In this document: one piece after another, positions 1 through 6,215 of the stretch | Layout of the letters: each line of letters opens with the position of its first letter | How positions within the stretch are numbered: the first letter of the stretch is position 1 | From: Clostridiales bacterium | GTDB lineage: Bacteria > Bacillota > Clostridia > Peptostreptococcales > NVVX01 | DNA: 8,386 bases | Reading direction: 5' to 3' | Assembly (NCBI GenBank): GCA_021129785.1 | Contig: JAJOKQ010000071.1 | Coordinates: forward strand, 1 to 8,386 | Notes under the pieces: model-generated | Database searches by the model: none | What the model saw: the letters and a program-made list of their open reading frames with translations, nothing else | What the model was told of the DNA's origin: nothing | Program-made: the position numbers and the translations under genes

Positions 1-1
1 A

Positions 2-256
2 GAAGGCTGCAGATTGATTTTTGTCTTGCATTTAAGTAGAAGCAATCTAATAGATCACAAGAGATTTCCAGAGGCTCGCATAATAGAGATTGTGCCTCAA
101 GAGAGTTTAGGGGGAATATTTTCAGGAACCCTAGATTTTACACCTAGAGCAATTAGAAGGAGAATAGAAAAAGGATATAAGGACACTATGCGCTACGTCC
201 CGACACTATCAAAAATTTTACAGAAACACAATATATATCTTAGAAAATGGCACTAA
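2..256 (+). CDS. Patatin-like phospholipase, C-terminal end only (5' truncated by window edge)
   Basis: An open frame enters from the left edge and ends in TAA at 254-256, leaving 84 residues. It reads EGCRLIFVLHLSRSN, then RFPEARIIEIVPQ, then GGIFSGTLDFTPRAIRRRIEKGY. This is the usual C-terminal pattern of bacterial patatin-like (RssA/YjjU-type) serine lipid hydrolases: a hydrophobic strand ending in HLSR, a 'II-I-P' strand, and a GTLDF..RRRIE.GY helix start. The family uses a Ser-Asp dyad (GxSxG and DG[GA]); both motifs lie upstream of the window, so activity cannot be judged. A TTG at 14 is not the start, because the homology continues upstream of it. The substrate is unknown; the family acts on membrane lipids or acyl esters. 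Family assignment is by pattern recognition of the C-terminus only. Confidence 0.75.
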   Translation, partial: EGCRLIFVLHLSRSNLIDHKRFPEARIIEIVPQESLGGIFSGTLDFTPRAIRRRIEKGYKDTMRYVPTLSKILQKHNIYLRKWH

Positions 257-369
257 TGCTTGATAAACAAAATTTGATTGACTTTGATGCAATTGATGAG
301 CTAAACAATATGCTGAACTTTTATCTGTTTGCAGGAGGTACATTGAGAAAAAAATATTCTAACTTGTAA
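247..369 (+). CDS. Very small ORF overlapping the patatin stop (doubtful)
   Basis: ATG at 247 (a second ATG at 256 overlaps the patatin stop as TAATG) opens 40 codons ending in TAA at 367-369. The product begins MALMLDKQNLIDFDAIDELN and is acidic at the front, with FYLFAGGTLRKKY near the end. I recognise no family. The only argument for it is the stop/start overlap, which allows translational coupling. Against it, there is no Shine-Dalgarno sequence before either ATG, and the last codons overlap the -35 element of a promoter that fits aroB. It may be chance, or the remnant of a lost gene. Confidence 0.2.
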   Translation: MALMLDKQNLIDFDAIDELNNMLNFYLFAGGTLRKKYSNL

Positions 370-392
370 ACTTAATGAATCTATGATGTAAT
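364..392 (+). promoter_or_regulatory. Predicted sigma-70-type promoter for aroB
   Basis: TTGTAA (364-369, 4 of 6 to TTGACA), a 17-base spacer, then TGTAAT (387-392, 5 of 6 to TATAAT). The expected transcript start is near 399, which gives a 5' leader of about 75 bases before aroB. I see no terminator-like hairpin in that leader. Confidence 0.55.
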
Positions 393-473
393 AATATATA
401 CTTGTGAAAAATGAAAGATATGATTATTTTGAAGTAGTGATAACAAATAATAAATGACTTTGGATGTGACCAA

Positions 474-1598
474 ATGAAAAAAATTGAAGTCCTATTAACG
501 AATGAAAAATATAATATTTACATTGAAAAAGGACTCTTTGAATCTTCAGGTAAAAAAATGAAAGAAATTTTCGTTGGGGAAAAGATTACTATTATTACTG
601 ATGACAATGTAAATCCATTATACGGAGAGAAATTAAAAAAAATACTTGAAAAATCAGGCTTTGAGGTTAATACCATAGTACTTGCAGTAGGGGAAAAAAA
701 CAAAAACTTTGTAACGCTAAATAGAATTTATAAGGAACTAATAAAATTTCAAACGACTAGAAGTGATATGATAGTTGCACTAGGTGGCGGAGTAGTAGGT
801 GATGTGGCGGGATTCGCTGCATCAACTTATATGCGTGGGATTTCCTATGTTCAAATTCCTACTAGTTTAATTGCACAAGTTGATAGCAGTGTGGGTGGAA
901 AAGTTGCAATAAATCTTGAAGAAGGCAAAAACTTGGTAGGTAGTTTTTATCAACCTAAAATGGTTCTTATTGATCCAGATTTGTTAAAAACTTTAGAACA
1001 ACGCTATTTTAACGATGGAATGGCTGAAGTGATTAAATATGCTTGCATAAGTGATAAGCAATTTTTTGAACTGTTAGTGAGTATCGAAAATAAAGAAGTA
1101 CTAGATGAGAATATTACAGAGATAATATGCAGGTGCTGTGAGATGAAAAAGAAAATTGTTCAAAAAGATGAAAGAGACAAATCCGAGAGAATGTTACTTA
1201 ACTTTGGACATACAATTGGACATGCTATAGAGAAAATATTTAAGCACGAAACATACACTCACGGTGAAGCTATATCTATTGGAATGTATCTTGTTACTAC
1301 TCAGAGTGAAAACCTTGGATTAAGTCAGGTAGGTACTGCTGTGCGAATAAAAGAACTACTTACAAAATTTAACCTACCATATGAAATAGACAAGAAATAC
1401 TACGAAGAAATTAGAAATGAAATTACTAATGATAAGAAAAGAGAAGGCAGAAGTCTGAATCTTATTTTATTGAAAACGATTGGTGAAGGATATATTATGA
1501 GGATTCCTATTGATGAGGTTAACAAGTTTATTGAGACATTTAGGAAACCTATTACAATTGAAAGAGATGTATATGATAATAGTATTAATGACTACTGA
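474..1598 (+). CDS. aroB: 3-dehydroquinate synthase
   Basis: AroB converts 3-deoxy-D-arabino-heptulosonate 7-phosphate (DAHP) to 3-dehydroquinate, the second step of the shikimate pathway, in the cytoplasm with NAD+ and a divalent metal. The 374-residue product shows the NAD-binding GGGVVGD loop at 104-110, followed by the family blocks PTSLIAQVDSSVGGK (129-143) and NLVGSFYQPK (153-162). The expected metal ligands are present: Glu185 in GMAEVIKY, His246 in NFGHTIGH and His263 in YTHGE. Length is slightly above the usual 350-365 because of a charged C-terminal tail of about 15 residues. ATG 474 is the first good start, but its Shine-Dalgarno is weak (TGGATG just upstream), so translation may be inefficient. 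It stands alone, with its own promoter upstream and a convergent gene downstream; no other shikimate gene is in the window. Confidence 0.96.
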   Translation: MKKIEVLLTNEKYNIYIEKGLFESSGKKMKEIFVGEKITIITDDNVNPLYGEKLKKILEKSGFEVNTIVLAVGEKNKNFVTLNRIYKELIKFQTTRSDMIVALGGGVVGDVAGFAASTYMRGISYVQIPTSLIAQVDSSVGGKVAINLEEGKNLVGSFYQPKMVLIDPDLLKTLEQRYFNDGMAEVIKYACISDKQFFELLVSIENKEVLDENITEIICRCCEMKKKIVQKDERDKSERMLLNFGHTIGHAIEKIFKHETYTHGEAISIGMYLVTTQSENLGLSQVGTAVRIKELLTKFNLPYEIDKKYYEEIRNEITNDKKREGRSLNLILLKTIGEGYIMRIPIDEVNKFIETFRKPITIERDVYDNSINDY

Positions 1599-1615
1599 AA
1601 TAAACTAAATTTTAA

Positions 1616-1661
1616 GTTTGTTGACCCCACGTAGTGTAAAAAACCCCGAGGGTCGACAAAC
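1616..1661 (+). repeat. Long imperfect inverted repeat (12-bp stem) downstream of aroB
   Basis: GTTTGTTGACCC (1616-1627) can pair with GGGTCGACAAAC (1650-1661) along all 12 positions with one G-T wobble, around a 22-base loop. A smaller ACCC-CGA-GGGT hairpin is nested at the 3' side. No T-run follows on the + strand, so it is not a standard terminator for aroB. A short TGAG/CTCA stem followed by six T lies just after it (1668-1687) but is too weak to rely on. Confidence 0.55.
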
Positions 1662-1696
1662 CAGTACTGAGGGGAGGCTCATTTTTTCCGTTGATT

Positions 1697-1745
1697 AAAG
1701 GGACAGGAACCTTGGTATACGACCAATAAAACAAAATGACCCCAT
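1697..1745. repeat. Possible fragment of a dispersed intergenic repeat
   Basis: The stretch around 1698-1711 reads GGGACAGGAACC. That string resembles, from memory, palindromic intergenic repeats found near Y1/IS200-like transposases in Clostridia, usually as GGGACAGG..CCTGTCCC. Here only one half is present. TGACCCCA at 1738-1745 repeats the TGACCCCA at 1622-1629 inside the upstream hairpin. No transposase is present. This is a weak resemblance. Confidence 0.2.
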
Positions 1746-1777
1746 AAAATGAAAAACAATAATCACTGAATAAAAAA

Positions 1778-1824
1778 TGAGATGAAAGACAAGCGGTTGC
1801 TTAGTTTTTCATCTCAAATTTTTT
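1778..1824. terminator. Bidirectional intrinsic terminator between aroB and ilvE
   Basis: TGAGATGAAA (1778-1787) pairs perfectly with TTTCATCTCA (1807-1816), with an inner CAAGC/GCTTAG-like stem. On the + strand it is followed by T at 1819-1824, and on the - strand by the complement of the A-run 1772-1777, so it can end transcripts from both sides. It lies 21 bases past the ilvE stop and about 180 bases past the aroB stop, as expected for convergent genes. Confidence 0.88.
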
Positions 1825-1844
1825 GGATTGCTAATTGCTACGTG

Positions 1845-2870
1845 CTACTTAACTTTATATATCCAACCTTTAGGAGCTTCAACTTCACCTAATTGAATGC
1901 CGACCAAAGTGTCATAAAGTTTTTTGGTGATTGGTGCTACTTCTGTTTCACTATGGAATACATGCAAGTTATCTTTATATTGGATAGCGCCAATTGGAGT
2001 AATTACAGCAGCAGTACCGCATGCTCCTGCTTCTTTAAATTCTGAAAGATTATCTACTAAAACATCTCTTTCTTCAACTTTAAGACCTAAATATTCTTTT
2101 GCAACATACAATAGAGAGTATTTAGTAATGCTTGGAAGAATAGAATCAGATGTAGGTGTTATAAAAACATCATCATGTGTAATTCCAAAGAAATTAGCTG
2201 CCCCTACTTCTTCAATTTTTGTATGCGTTTCAGGATCAAGGTAGATGCAATCTGCAAAACCTTCTTTTTTAGCAAGTTTATTTGCTAACAGGCTAGCAGC
2301 ATAATTCCCGCCTACTTTAGCAGAACCAGTTCCACTTGGTGCTGCTCTATCGAAATCAGTTACTACAAAGTTAACTGGAGTCATTCCGCCTTTAAAATAA
2401 GGACCTACAGGAACGCAAAAAACGCTAAACAAGAATTCAGGTGCAGTTTTAACTCCTAAATTGTCGCCTACTCCAATGAGAAAAGGTCTTAAATAAAGAG
2501 ATGCTCCACTTCCGTATGGAGGTACAAAATGTTCGTTAGCTTTAACTACTTGCATACAAGCATCAATAAATTTTTCTACAGGAACTTCAGGCATTAAAAT
2601 TCTATCTGCACTAGAGTTCATTCTTTTAGCATTTTCGTCTGGTCTAAAGAGTTGAATATCACCATTTTTTGCTCGGTATGCTTTAAGCCCTTCAAAACAC
2701 TGCTGACCGTAGTGTATTGCGGTCGAAGCTTCACTAATGTACAGGCGATTATCCTCTGTTAACTTCCCATCATCCCACTTTCCGTCTTTCCAGATAGATA
2801 CGTAACGAAGATCAGTTTTAATGTAAGAAAACCCGAGATTACTCCAATCAATATCAACTGTTTTGCTCAT
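1845..2870 (-). CDS. ilvE: Branched-chain amino acid aminotransferase
   Basis: This cytoplasmic PLP enzyme of fold-type IV interconverts leucine, isoleucine and valine with their 2-oxo acids, using 2-oxoglutarate/glutamate. The 341-residue length and motif layout match the longer 'BCAT type II' subgroup, which includes the eukaryotic enzymes. Seen in order: [14 protein letters not shown] (53-66), RPDENAKRM (76-84), [16 protein letters not shown] (179-194) with Lys185 as the predicted Schiff-base lysine, [11 protein letters not shown] (218-228) with Glu221 facing the PLP nitrogen, and [13 protein letters not shown] (282-294). The ATG is set by AGAGGTG (complement of 2876-2882), 5 bases upstream. 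The gene is monocistronic, faces aroB tail-to-tail and diverges from the hydrogenase maturation operon. In a fermenting organism it could serve either synthesis or breakdown of branched-chain amino acids; the sequence does not say which. Confidence 0.95.
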   Translation of the reverse strand: MSKTVDIDWSNLGFSYIKTDLRYVSIWKDGKWDDGKLTEDNRLYISEASTAIHYGQQCFEGLKAYRAKNGDIQLFRPDENAKRMNSSADRILMPEVPVEKFIDACMQVVKANEHFVPPYGSGASLYLRPFLIGVGDNLGVKTAPEFLFSVFCVPVGPYFKGGMTPVNFVVTDFDRAAPSGTGSAKVGGNYAASLLANKLAKKEGFADCIYLDPETHTKIEEVGAANFFGITHDDVFITPTSDSILPSITKYSLLYVAKEYLGLKVEERDVLVDNLSEFKEAGACGTAAVITPIGAIQYKDNLHVFHSETEVAPITKKLYDTLVGIQLGEVEAPKGWIYKVK

Positions 2871-2912
2871 TTAAACACCTCTGTTCAATTATTTTGTAAT
2901 ACTACTAAAAAA

Positions 2913-2942
2913 ATTGTACTATCTAAGTATATGATACTACAA
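2913..2942 (-). promoter_or_regulatory. Predicted promoter for ilvE
   Basis: Reading leftward, a weak -35 TTGTAG (complement of 2937-2942, 3 of 6), an 18-base spacer, and a good -10 TACAAT (complement of 2913-2918, 5 of 6). The 5' leader would be about 35 bases. The -35 overlaps the left end of the dyad at 2941-2965. I looked for a CodY-type box (AATTTTCWGAAAATT), common at such genes, and found no good match. Confidence 0.45.
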
Positions 2943-2965
2943 AATCTACTTTTTGAATAGATTTT
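2941..2965. promoter_or_regulatory. Perfect 8-bp dyad between divergent promoters (operator candidate)
   Basis: AAAATCTA (2941-2948) and TAGATTTT (2958-2965) are exact inverted copies around a 9-base centre, followed directly by more T. The dyad overlaps the predicted ilvE -35 and ends 2 bases before the predicted hyd-operon -35. That is where a repressor or activator acting on either promoter could bind. No regulator family is recognised from the motif, and it does not match the Rex consensus TTGTTAAnnnnTTAACAA. Confidence 0.35.
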
Positions 2966-2967
2966 TT

Positions 2968-2996
2968 TTGACGGATTGAAATTTTTGTGCTAACAT
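2968..2996 (+). promoter_or_regulatory. Predicted promoter of the hydrogenase maturation operon
   Basis: TTGACG (2968-2973, 5 of 6), a 17-base spacer and TAACAT (2991-2996, 4 of 6). Transcription should start near 3003, leaving about 197 bases of leader before the first gene. No other convincing promoter is seen between here and hydF, so the TM1266-type gene, hydG, hydE and hydF probably share this one. Confidence 0.55.
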
Positions 2997-3002
2997 TAAA
3001 GT

Positions 3003-3166
3003 AGAAAATTTCATAAACTCTTTATCACTGAATGCAAGGAAAAGTCTGAGCAGAAGGTAAGTTTAAAGTAACAAATTAGTTTCTTTTGTGGAAAGCTAAT
3101 GAGTTATTTATTGTAGATGATATAAAACATATAATTTACATAGACTCTCCTTGTGGGGAGTTTTTT
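3003..3166 (+). ncRNA. Structured mRNA leader with candidate riboswitch/attenuator architecture, class not recognised
   Basis: Pairings read by eye. P1 is AACTC 3016-3020 with GAGTT 3101-3105. P2 is TTTATC 3021-3026 with GGTAAG 3056-3061, then CTG 3028-3030 with CAG 3051-3053, closing a purine-rich 20-base loop. P3 is ATTAGTTTC 3075-3083 with GAAA-G-CTAAT 3091-3100 (one bulged G). P1 abuts P2 and P3 without linkers, giving a three-way-junction-like domain. AAAAG 3040-3044 in the P2 loop could pair with CTTTT 3083-3087 at the P3 loop. The 3' strand of P1 (GAGT 3101-3104) can instead pair with ACTC 3144-3147, the 5' arm of the terminator, enclosing a long hairpin of 3112-3123 with 3129-3140. 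So a closed P1 favours termination and an open P1 favours read-through. I saw no match to the conserved cores of the SAM-I, TPP, cobalamin, glycine, lysine, purine, fluoride, ZTP, c-di-GMP or T-box classes. Confidence 0.5.
3144..3166 (+). terminator. Intrinsic terminator in the leader, upstream of the first hyd-operon gene
   Basis: ACTCTCC (3144-3150), TTGT loop, GGGGAGT (3155-3161), seven pairs with one wobble, followed directly by a T-run to 3166. It lies after the predicted promoter and 33 bases before the first start codon, with no gene upstream on this strand to terminate. A role in attenuation of the operon is therefore the natural reading. Confidence 0.8.
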
Positions 3167-3183
3167 CGTTGGGAAAACGTCAA

Positions 3184-3191
3184 AGAGGAGG
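3184..3191 (+). promoter_or_regulatory. Ribosome binding site fixing the start of the TM1266-type gene
   Basis: AGAGGAGG, 8 bases before ATG 3200. The open frame continues upstream to a TTG at 3086, but that start has no ribosome binding site and would run through the terminator hairpin. This site settles the start at 3200. Confidence 0.85.
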
Positions 3192-3199
3192 ATTTGGTT

Positions 3200-3445
3200 A
3201 TGGAAAAAAGAATAGGTGTAGTTGCAATTGTAGTAGAGAGCAAAGAAAACATAGAGGTTGCCAACAGAATTTTAAGCGAGTTTGCAAATATTATTGTTGG
3301 TCGTATGGGAATACCATATAGAGAAAAAAAAATTAGTATTATTTCTCTTATTGTAGACGGGAGTAATGATGATATCGGCGCTTTGACTGGAAAGCTAGGG
3401 AAGTTAAATGGAGTGAATGTTAAGAGTGCATTGACTAAGAAGTAA
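3200..3445 (+). CDS. TM1266-family iron-only hydrogenase system putative regulator
   Basis: An 81-residue protein with the family signature MEKRIGVVAIVVE, IIVGRMGIPYREK (35-47), ISIISLIVDG and DDIGALTGKLGKL, ending VNVKSALTKK. The pattern matches the small ferredoxin-like (ACT/NikR C-terminal-like) proteins typified by Thermotoga maritima TM1266. These are recurrently encoded beside hydE, hydF and hydG and are named putative regulators of the [FeFe]-hydrogenase system. It is a single domain with no DNA-binding segment visible. If it regulates, it probably acts as a ligand-binding or partner protein; its biochemical role is not established. It is the first gene of the operon, 50 bases before hydG. 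The choice of ATG 3200 over an upstream TTG rests on the strong ribosome binding site and on family length. Confidence 0.92.
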   Translation: MEKRIGVVAIVVESKENIEVANRILSEFANIIVGRMGIPYREKKISIISLIVDGSNDDIGALTGKLGKLNGVNVKSALTKK

Positions 3446-3495
3446 CACTGATTCGAATGCAGATAAACAAATTTAAGAATGAAAGGGCGGGTATA

Positions 3496-4869
3496 ATGGA
3501 TATACATAAAATTATTGACGAAGGCAGAATAAACACACTTTTGAAAAAAGAGTCAATATTAAGTAAATCTAAGATACTAAATATAATCAATAAAGCTAAG
3601 GATTGTCACGGACTAAATGTTGAAGAAGCATCCGTATTATTGAATATACAAGATGATGAGACTTTGCATGAGCTTTATAAAACTTCAAAATATATTAAAA
3701 ATAAAATATATGGCAATAGAATAGTGATATTTGCACCTCTTTATACAAGCAATGAATGTACTAATAACTGTTTGTATTGTGGATTTAGAGTAGAAAACAG
3801 AAATCTTCATAGAAAAACATTAAATAGAGAAGAAATAATACAAGAGGCAAAAGCTATAGAAGAGCAAGGACATAAAAGAATTTTACTGGTCTGTGGAGAA
3901 GATTCAAAGGTAACAAATATTAATCATATTGTAGATGCTGTTGATGCAATATATAAGAATGCTGACATTAGAAGAATCAATGTAAATTCTGCAGCAATGA
4001 GTGTTAAAGAGTTTAAAAAACTCAAAAACATAGGAATTGGAACATATCAAATTTTTCAAGAAACTTATCATAGAGAAACATATAAAATAATGCATCCTAC
4101 AGGATCTAAGAGCGATTACGACTGTAGACTTACTGCTATAGATAGAGCATATGAAGCTGGAATAGACGACTACGGCATCGGAGTTTTGTTTGGCTTATAT
4201 GATTATAAATTTGATGTACTAGCTACACTAATGCATGCAGAATATTTAGATGAAAAATATGGTGTGGGACCGCACACGATATCTATACCTAGGCTAAGAC
4301 CAGCTTTTAACTCCGGGTTAGATAAAGTTCCATATGAATTATCTGATGAAGACTTAAAAAAAATAGTGGCTGTTTATCGTTTGACAGTTCCTTACACGGG
4401 AATTATCTTATCTACTAGAGAATCAGCCAAGTTACGTGATGAACTACTTAGTTTGGGTGTATCGCAAATTTCGGTAGGATCAAAAACGAGTCCTGGTGGA
4501 TATGAGGAAGACGATAAAGAGGCAAAACAGTTTGAAACAAGTGACGAAAGAGATATGAATGAAATGATTGAGGTCGTCTGTAATCAAGGGCATATGCCTA
4601 GTTTTTGCACAGCCTGCTACAGGAATAATAGGACTGGTGAGGCGTTTATGGATCTTGCAAAAGGCACAGATATTCACGAATTTTGTCAACCAAATGCAAT
4701 TTTAACGCTAAAAGAATATCTGATTGAGAATGCAAGCGATCAATTGAAGAAACAAGGTGAAAAATTAATTAAGAAAGAAATTGAAAAAATTGAAGATGAA
4801 AAAATGAAGTTGGTTGTCGAGGAAAGATTAGAGAGAATTGAAACTGGTGAGAGAGATTTATACATTTAA
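3496..4869 (+). CDS. hydG: [FeFe]-hydrogenase H-cluster radical SAM maturase HydG
   Basis: HydG lyses tyrosine with radical SAM chemistry to p-cresol, CO and cyanide, and assembles a cysteine-bound Fe(CO)2CN unit for the H-cluster. The 457-residue product shows the radical SAM motif C88-x3-C92-x2-C95 within RIVIFAPLYTSNECTNNCLYCGF. It also shows the HydG-specific C-terminal motif C371-x2-C374-x22-C397 (CTACYR ... EFCQPNAI), which holds the second cluster carrying the 'dangler' iron. That motif separates it from ThiH, the related tyrosine lyase of thiamine synthesis. ATG 3496 is preferred because AAAGGGCGGG lies just upstream; an in-frame ATG at 3457 would add 13 residues but has no ribosome binding site. 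The C-terminus is a charged helix-rich tail. The stop overlaps a spurious ATG at 4869; the true hydE start is 17 bases further on. Confidence 0.97.
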   Translation: MDIHKIIDEGRINTLLKKESILSKSKILNIINKAKDCHGLNVEEASVLLNIQDDETLHELYKTSKYIKNKIYGNRIVIFAPLYTSNECTNNCLYCGFRVENRNLHRKTLNREEIIQEAKAIEEQGHKRILLVCGEDSKVTNINHIVDAVDAIYKNADIRRINVNSAAMSVKEFKKLKNIGIGTYQIFQETYHRETYKIMHPTGSKSDYDCRLTAIDRAYEAGIDDYGIGVLFGLYDYKFDVLATLMHAEYLDEKYGVGPHTISIPRLRPAFNSGLDKVPYELSDEDLKKIVAVYRLTVPYTGIILSTRESAKLRDELLSLGVSQISVGSKTSPGGYEEDDKEAKQFETSDERDMNEMIEVVCNQGHMPSFCTACYRNNRTGEAFMDLAKGTDIHEFCQPNAILTLKEYLIENASDQLKKQGEKLIKKEIEKIEDEKMKLVVEERLERIETGERDLYI

Positions 4870-4875
4870 TGAAAC

Positions 4876-4881
4876 AGGAGG
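4876..4881 (+). promoter_or_regulatory. Ribosome binding site fixing the hydE start at 4887
   Basis: A consensus AGGAGG lies 5 bases before ATG 4887. A more upstream ATG at 4869 overlaps the hydG stop, but this site lies inside that extended frame, so 4887 is the real start. Confidence 0.85.
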
Positions 4882-4886
4882 ACTGT

Positions 4887-6215
4887 ATGACTAAAATCAA
4901 ATCAAAATTTATTATTATTTGCCATTCTACAAGCCAAATGCTGAGTGCAGATAGAGAACTGAAGACGAATAGAATGGAAACTGAGTTAGTTCCAACACCA
5001 GCTGAGTTTGGAGACATATGTTCGACTTCTATTGCAATTGAAGCTGAGAGTATCTCTTACTTAGAAGAGCTTTTAAGCATAAAAAATATTGAATACAAGA
5101 AGATTAGGCAGTATAAATCACAAAAGATTGACGGATTATTACAAAGAATAAAAGACAACACAATTTCATATGAGTTTAAAAAAATTATGGAGAAAATTGA
5201 AAAGGGAGAGGAACTTGGAAAAACAGACATTGTTTTTTTACTACAAGTAGAGGGCAAAAGTGAAAAAGAAGCTCTTTTAGACGTTGCAGACCAAGTAAGA
5301 CACAAGACTCTTGGGCCCTCGGTCGAAATAAGAGCAGCAATAGAGTTTTCTAACTACTGTAAAAAAAGCTGTAAATACTGCGGAATACGAAAAGAGTGTA
5401 GTTCAACCGTAAGATATAGAATGAGTGAAGATGAAATTTTAGAGACAACTCATAACTTGCATGCTCTAGGTATTAATACAGTTATACTACAGTCTGGAGA
5501 AGATGACTTTTATACTTTAGAAAAACTTATTAGTATTGTCGAGCGTATAAAAAAAGAGACTAGAATGAGAGTCACGTTAAGCCTTGGAGAGAAGAGTTCC
5601 GAGGATTATAAAAAACTTAAAGAAGCTGGAGCAAACAATTACTTATTAAAAATTGAAACAACAAACGAGGAAATATTTAATTTCATACATCCTAATGATA
5701 GTTTAGAAGAAAGAATTCAATGTTCTAAATGGCTTAGAGAATTAGGATATGTCAATGCTAATGGAAGTATAATCGGACTACCTGGTCAAACAGATGAAGA
5801 TATTGCTGAAGATATTTTGTTCTTTAAAAAAATGGGAATCCATATGATAGGGATCGGTCCATTTGTTCCAGCTAAAGATACGCCATTTGAGAAATACAAG
5901 ACAGGGAGTGTAGAAAAAACGCTATCTGCCATAGCAGTAACTAGAATTGTCTGTAAGAATGTTTATATTCCAGCAACTACTGCCTTAGCTTCAATTGATA
6001 AAGATGGACAATCTAAGGCACTAAAAGCAGGAGCCAATACAATCATGCTTATTTCTACCCCAAAAAAATATAGAAAAAACTATAAAATATATTCAGATAA
6101 AAACATGGTAGACTTAGAATCAGCATTTAAGGCAGTAAAAGATGCGGGCAGAAAATTACCTAGTTACTTAAAAGTAGGAGGCAAGAAAAATGAACAATAC
6201 ACCAAGGTCAAATAG
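4887..6215 (+). CDS. hydE: [FeFe]-hydrogenase H-cluster radical SAM maturase HydE with N-terminal DUF3343-like domain
   Basis: HydE acts after HydG, using radical SAM chemistry on the cysteine-bound Fe(CO)2CN unit on the way to the 2Fe subcluster. From about residue 96 to 442 this is an ordinary HydE: the block around IRAAIEFSNYCKKSCKYCG carries C158-x3-C162-x2-C165, followed by LQSGEDD (201-207), TLSLGE (230-235), GSIIGLPGQT (293-302), IGIGPFVPAKDTPF (321-334) and IPATTA (361-366). The optional second-cluster cysteines near the C-terminus (C311/C319/C322 in T. maritima) are absent, as in many homologues. Residues 1-95 are extra: KFIIICHSTSQMLSADREL, then ELVPTPAEFGDICSTSIAI (Cys45), then YLEELL and NIEYKKI. 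This fits DUF3343 (PF11823, putative Se/S carrier-like). A charged linker (residues 73-95) joins the parts. The last 26 bases overlap hydF. Confidence 0.93.
   Translation: MTKIKSKFIIICHSTSQMLSADRELKTNRMETELVPTPAEFGDICSTSIAIEAESISYLEELLSIKNIEYKKIRQYKSQKIDGLLQRIKDNTISYEFKKIMEKIEKGEELGKTDIVFLLQVEGKSEKEALLDVADQVRHKTLGPSVEIRAAIEFSNYCKKSCKYCGIRKECSSTVRYRMSEDEILETTHNLHALGINTVILQSGEDDFYTLEKLISIVERIKKETRMRVTLSLGEKSSEDYKKLKEAGANNYLLKIETTNEEIFNFIHPNDSLEERIQCSKWLRELGYVNANGSIIGLPGQTDEDIAEDILFFKKMGIHMIGIGPFVPAKDTPFEKYKTGSVEKTLSAIAVTRIVCKNVYIPATTALASIDKDGQSKALKAGANTIMLISTPKKYRKNYKIYSDKNMVDLESAFKAVKDAGRKLPSYLKVGGKKNEQYTKVK
6176..6181 (+). promoter_or_regulatory. Ribosome binding site of hydF inside the hydE coding region
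   Basis: AGGAGG, 8 bases before ATG 6190. It lies within the last codons of hydE, so hydE and hydF translation overlap by 26 bases and are probably coupled. Confidence 0.8.

Noticed and set aside
454..477. Seven-codon leader ORF (MTLDVTK) overlapping the aroB ATG
   Set aside because: It is too short to distinguish from chance, has no ribosome binding site and no terminator/antiterminator structure around it.
1828..1849. Three TGCTA copies at 8-base spacing beside the ilvE stop
   Set aside because: The copies are short and imperfect, with no sign of an iteron or CRISPR-like array. No CRISPR, tRNA or rRNA gene was seen anywhere in the window.
1924..2244. + strand frame of 106 codons inside ilvE
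   Set aside because: It is a shadow of ilvE with no ribosome binding site and no recognisable domain.
3086..3199. N-terminal extension of the TM1266-type protein from TTG 3086
   Set aside because: There is no ribosome binding site, it runs through the terminator hairpin, and it would add 38 residues not typical of the family. ATG 3200 has a consensus site.
3446..3495. CACTGA..GAATGCAG between TM1266 and hydG resembles CACTGAATGCAAG in the leader
   Set aside because: The match is about 11 bases with a 5-base insertion and no structural counterpart. Matches of this size are expected by chance in an 8 kb AT-rich window.
3136..3507. Antisense frame of 123 codons over the TM1266-type gene
   Set aside because: It is a shadow of a well-supported gene on the other strand, and its sequence has no family features.
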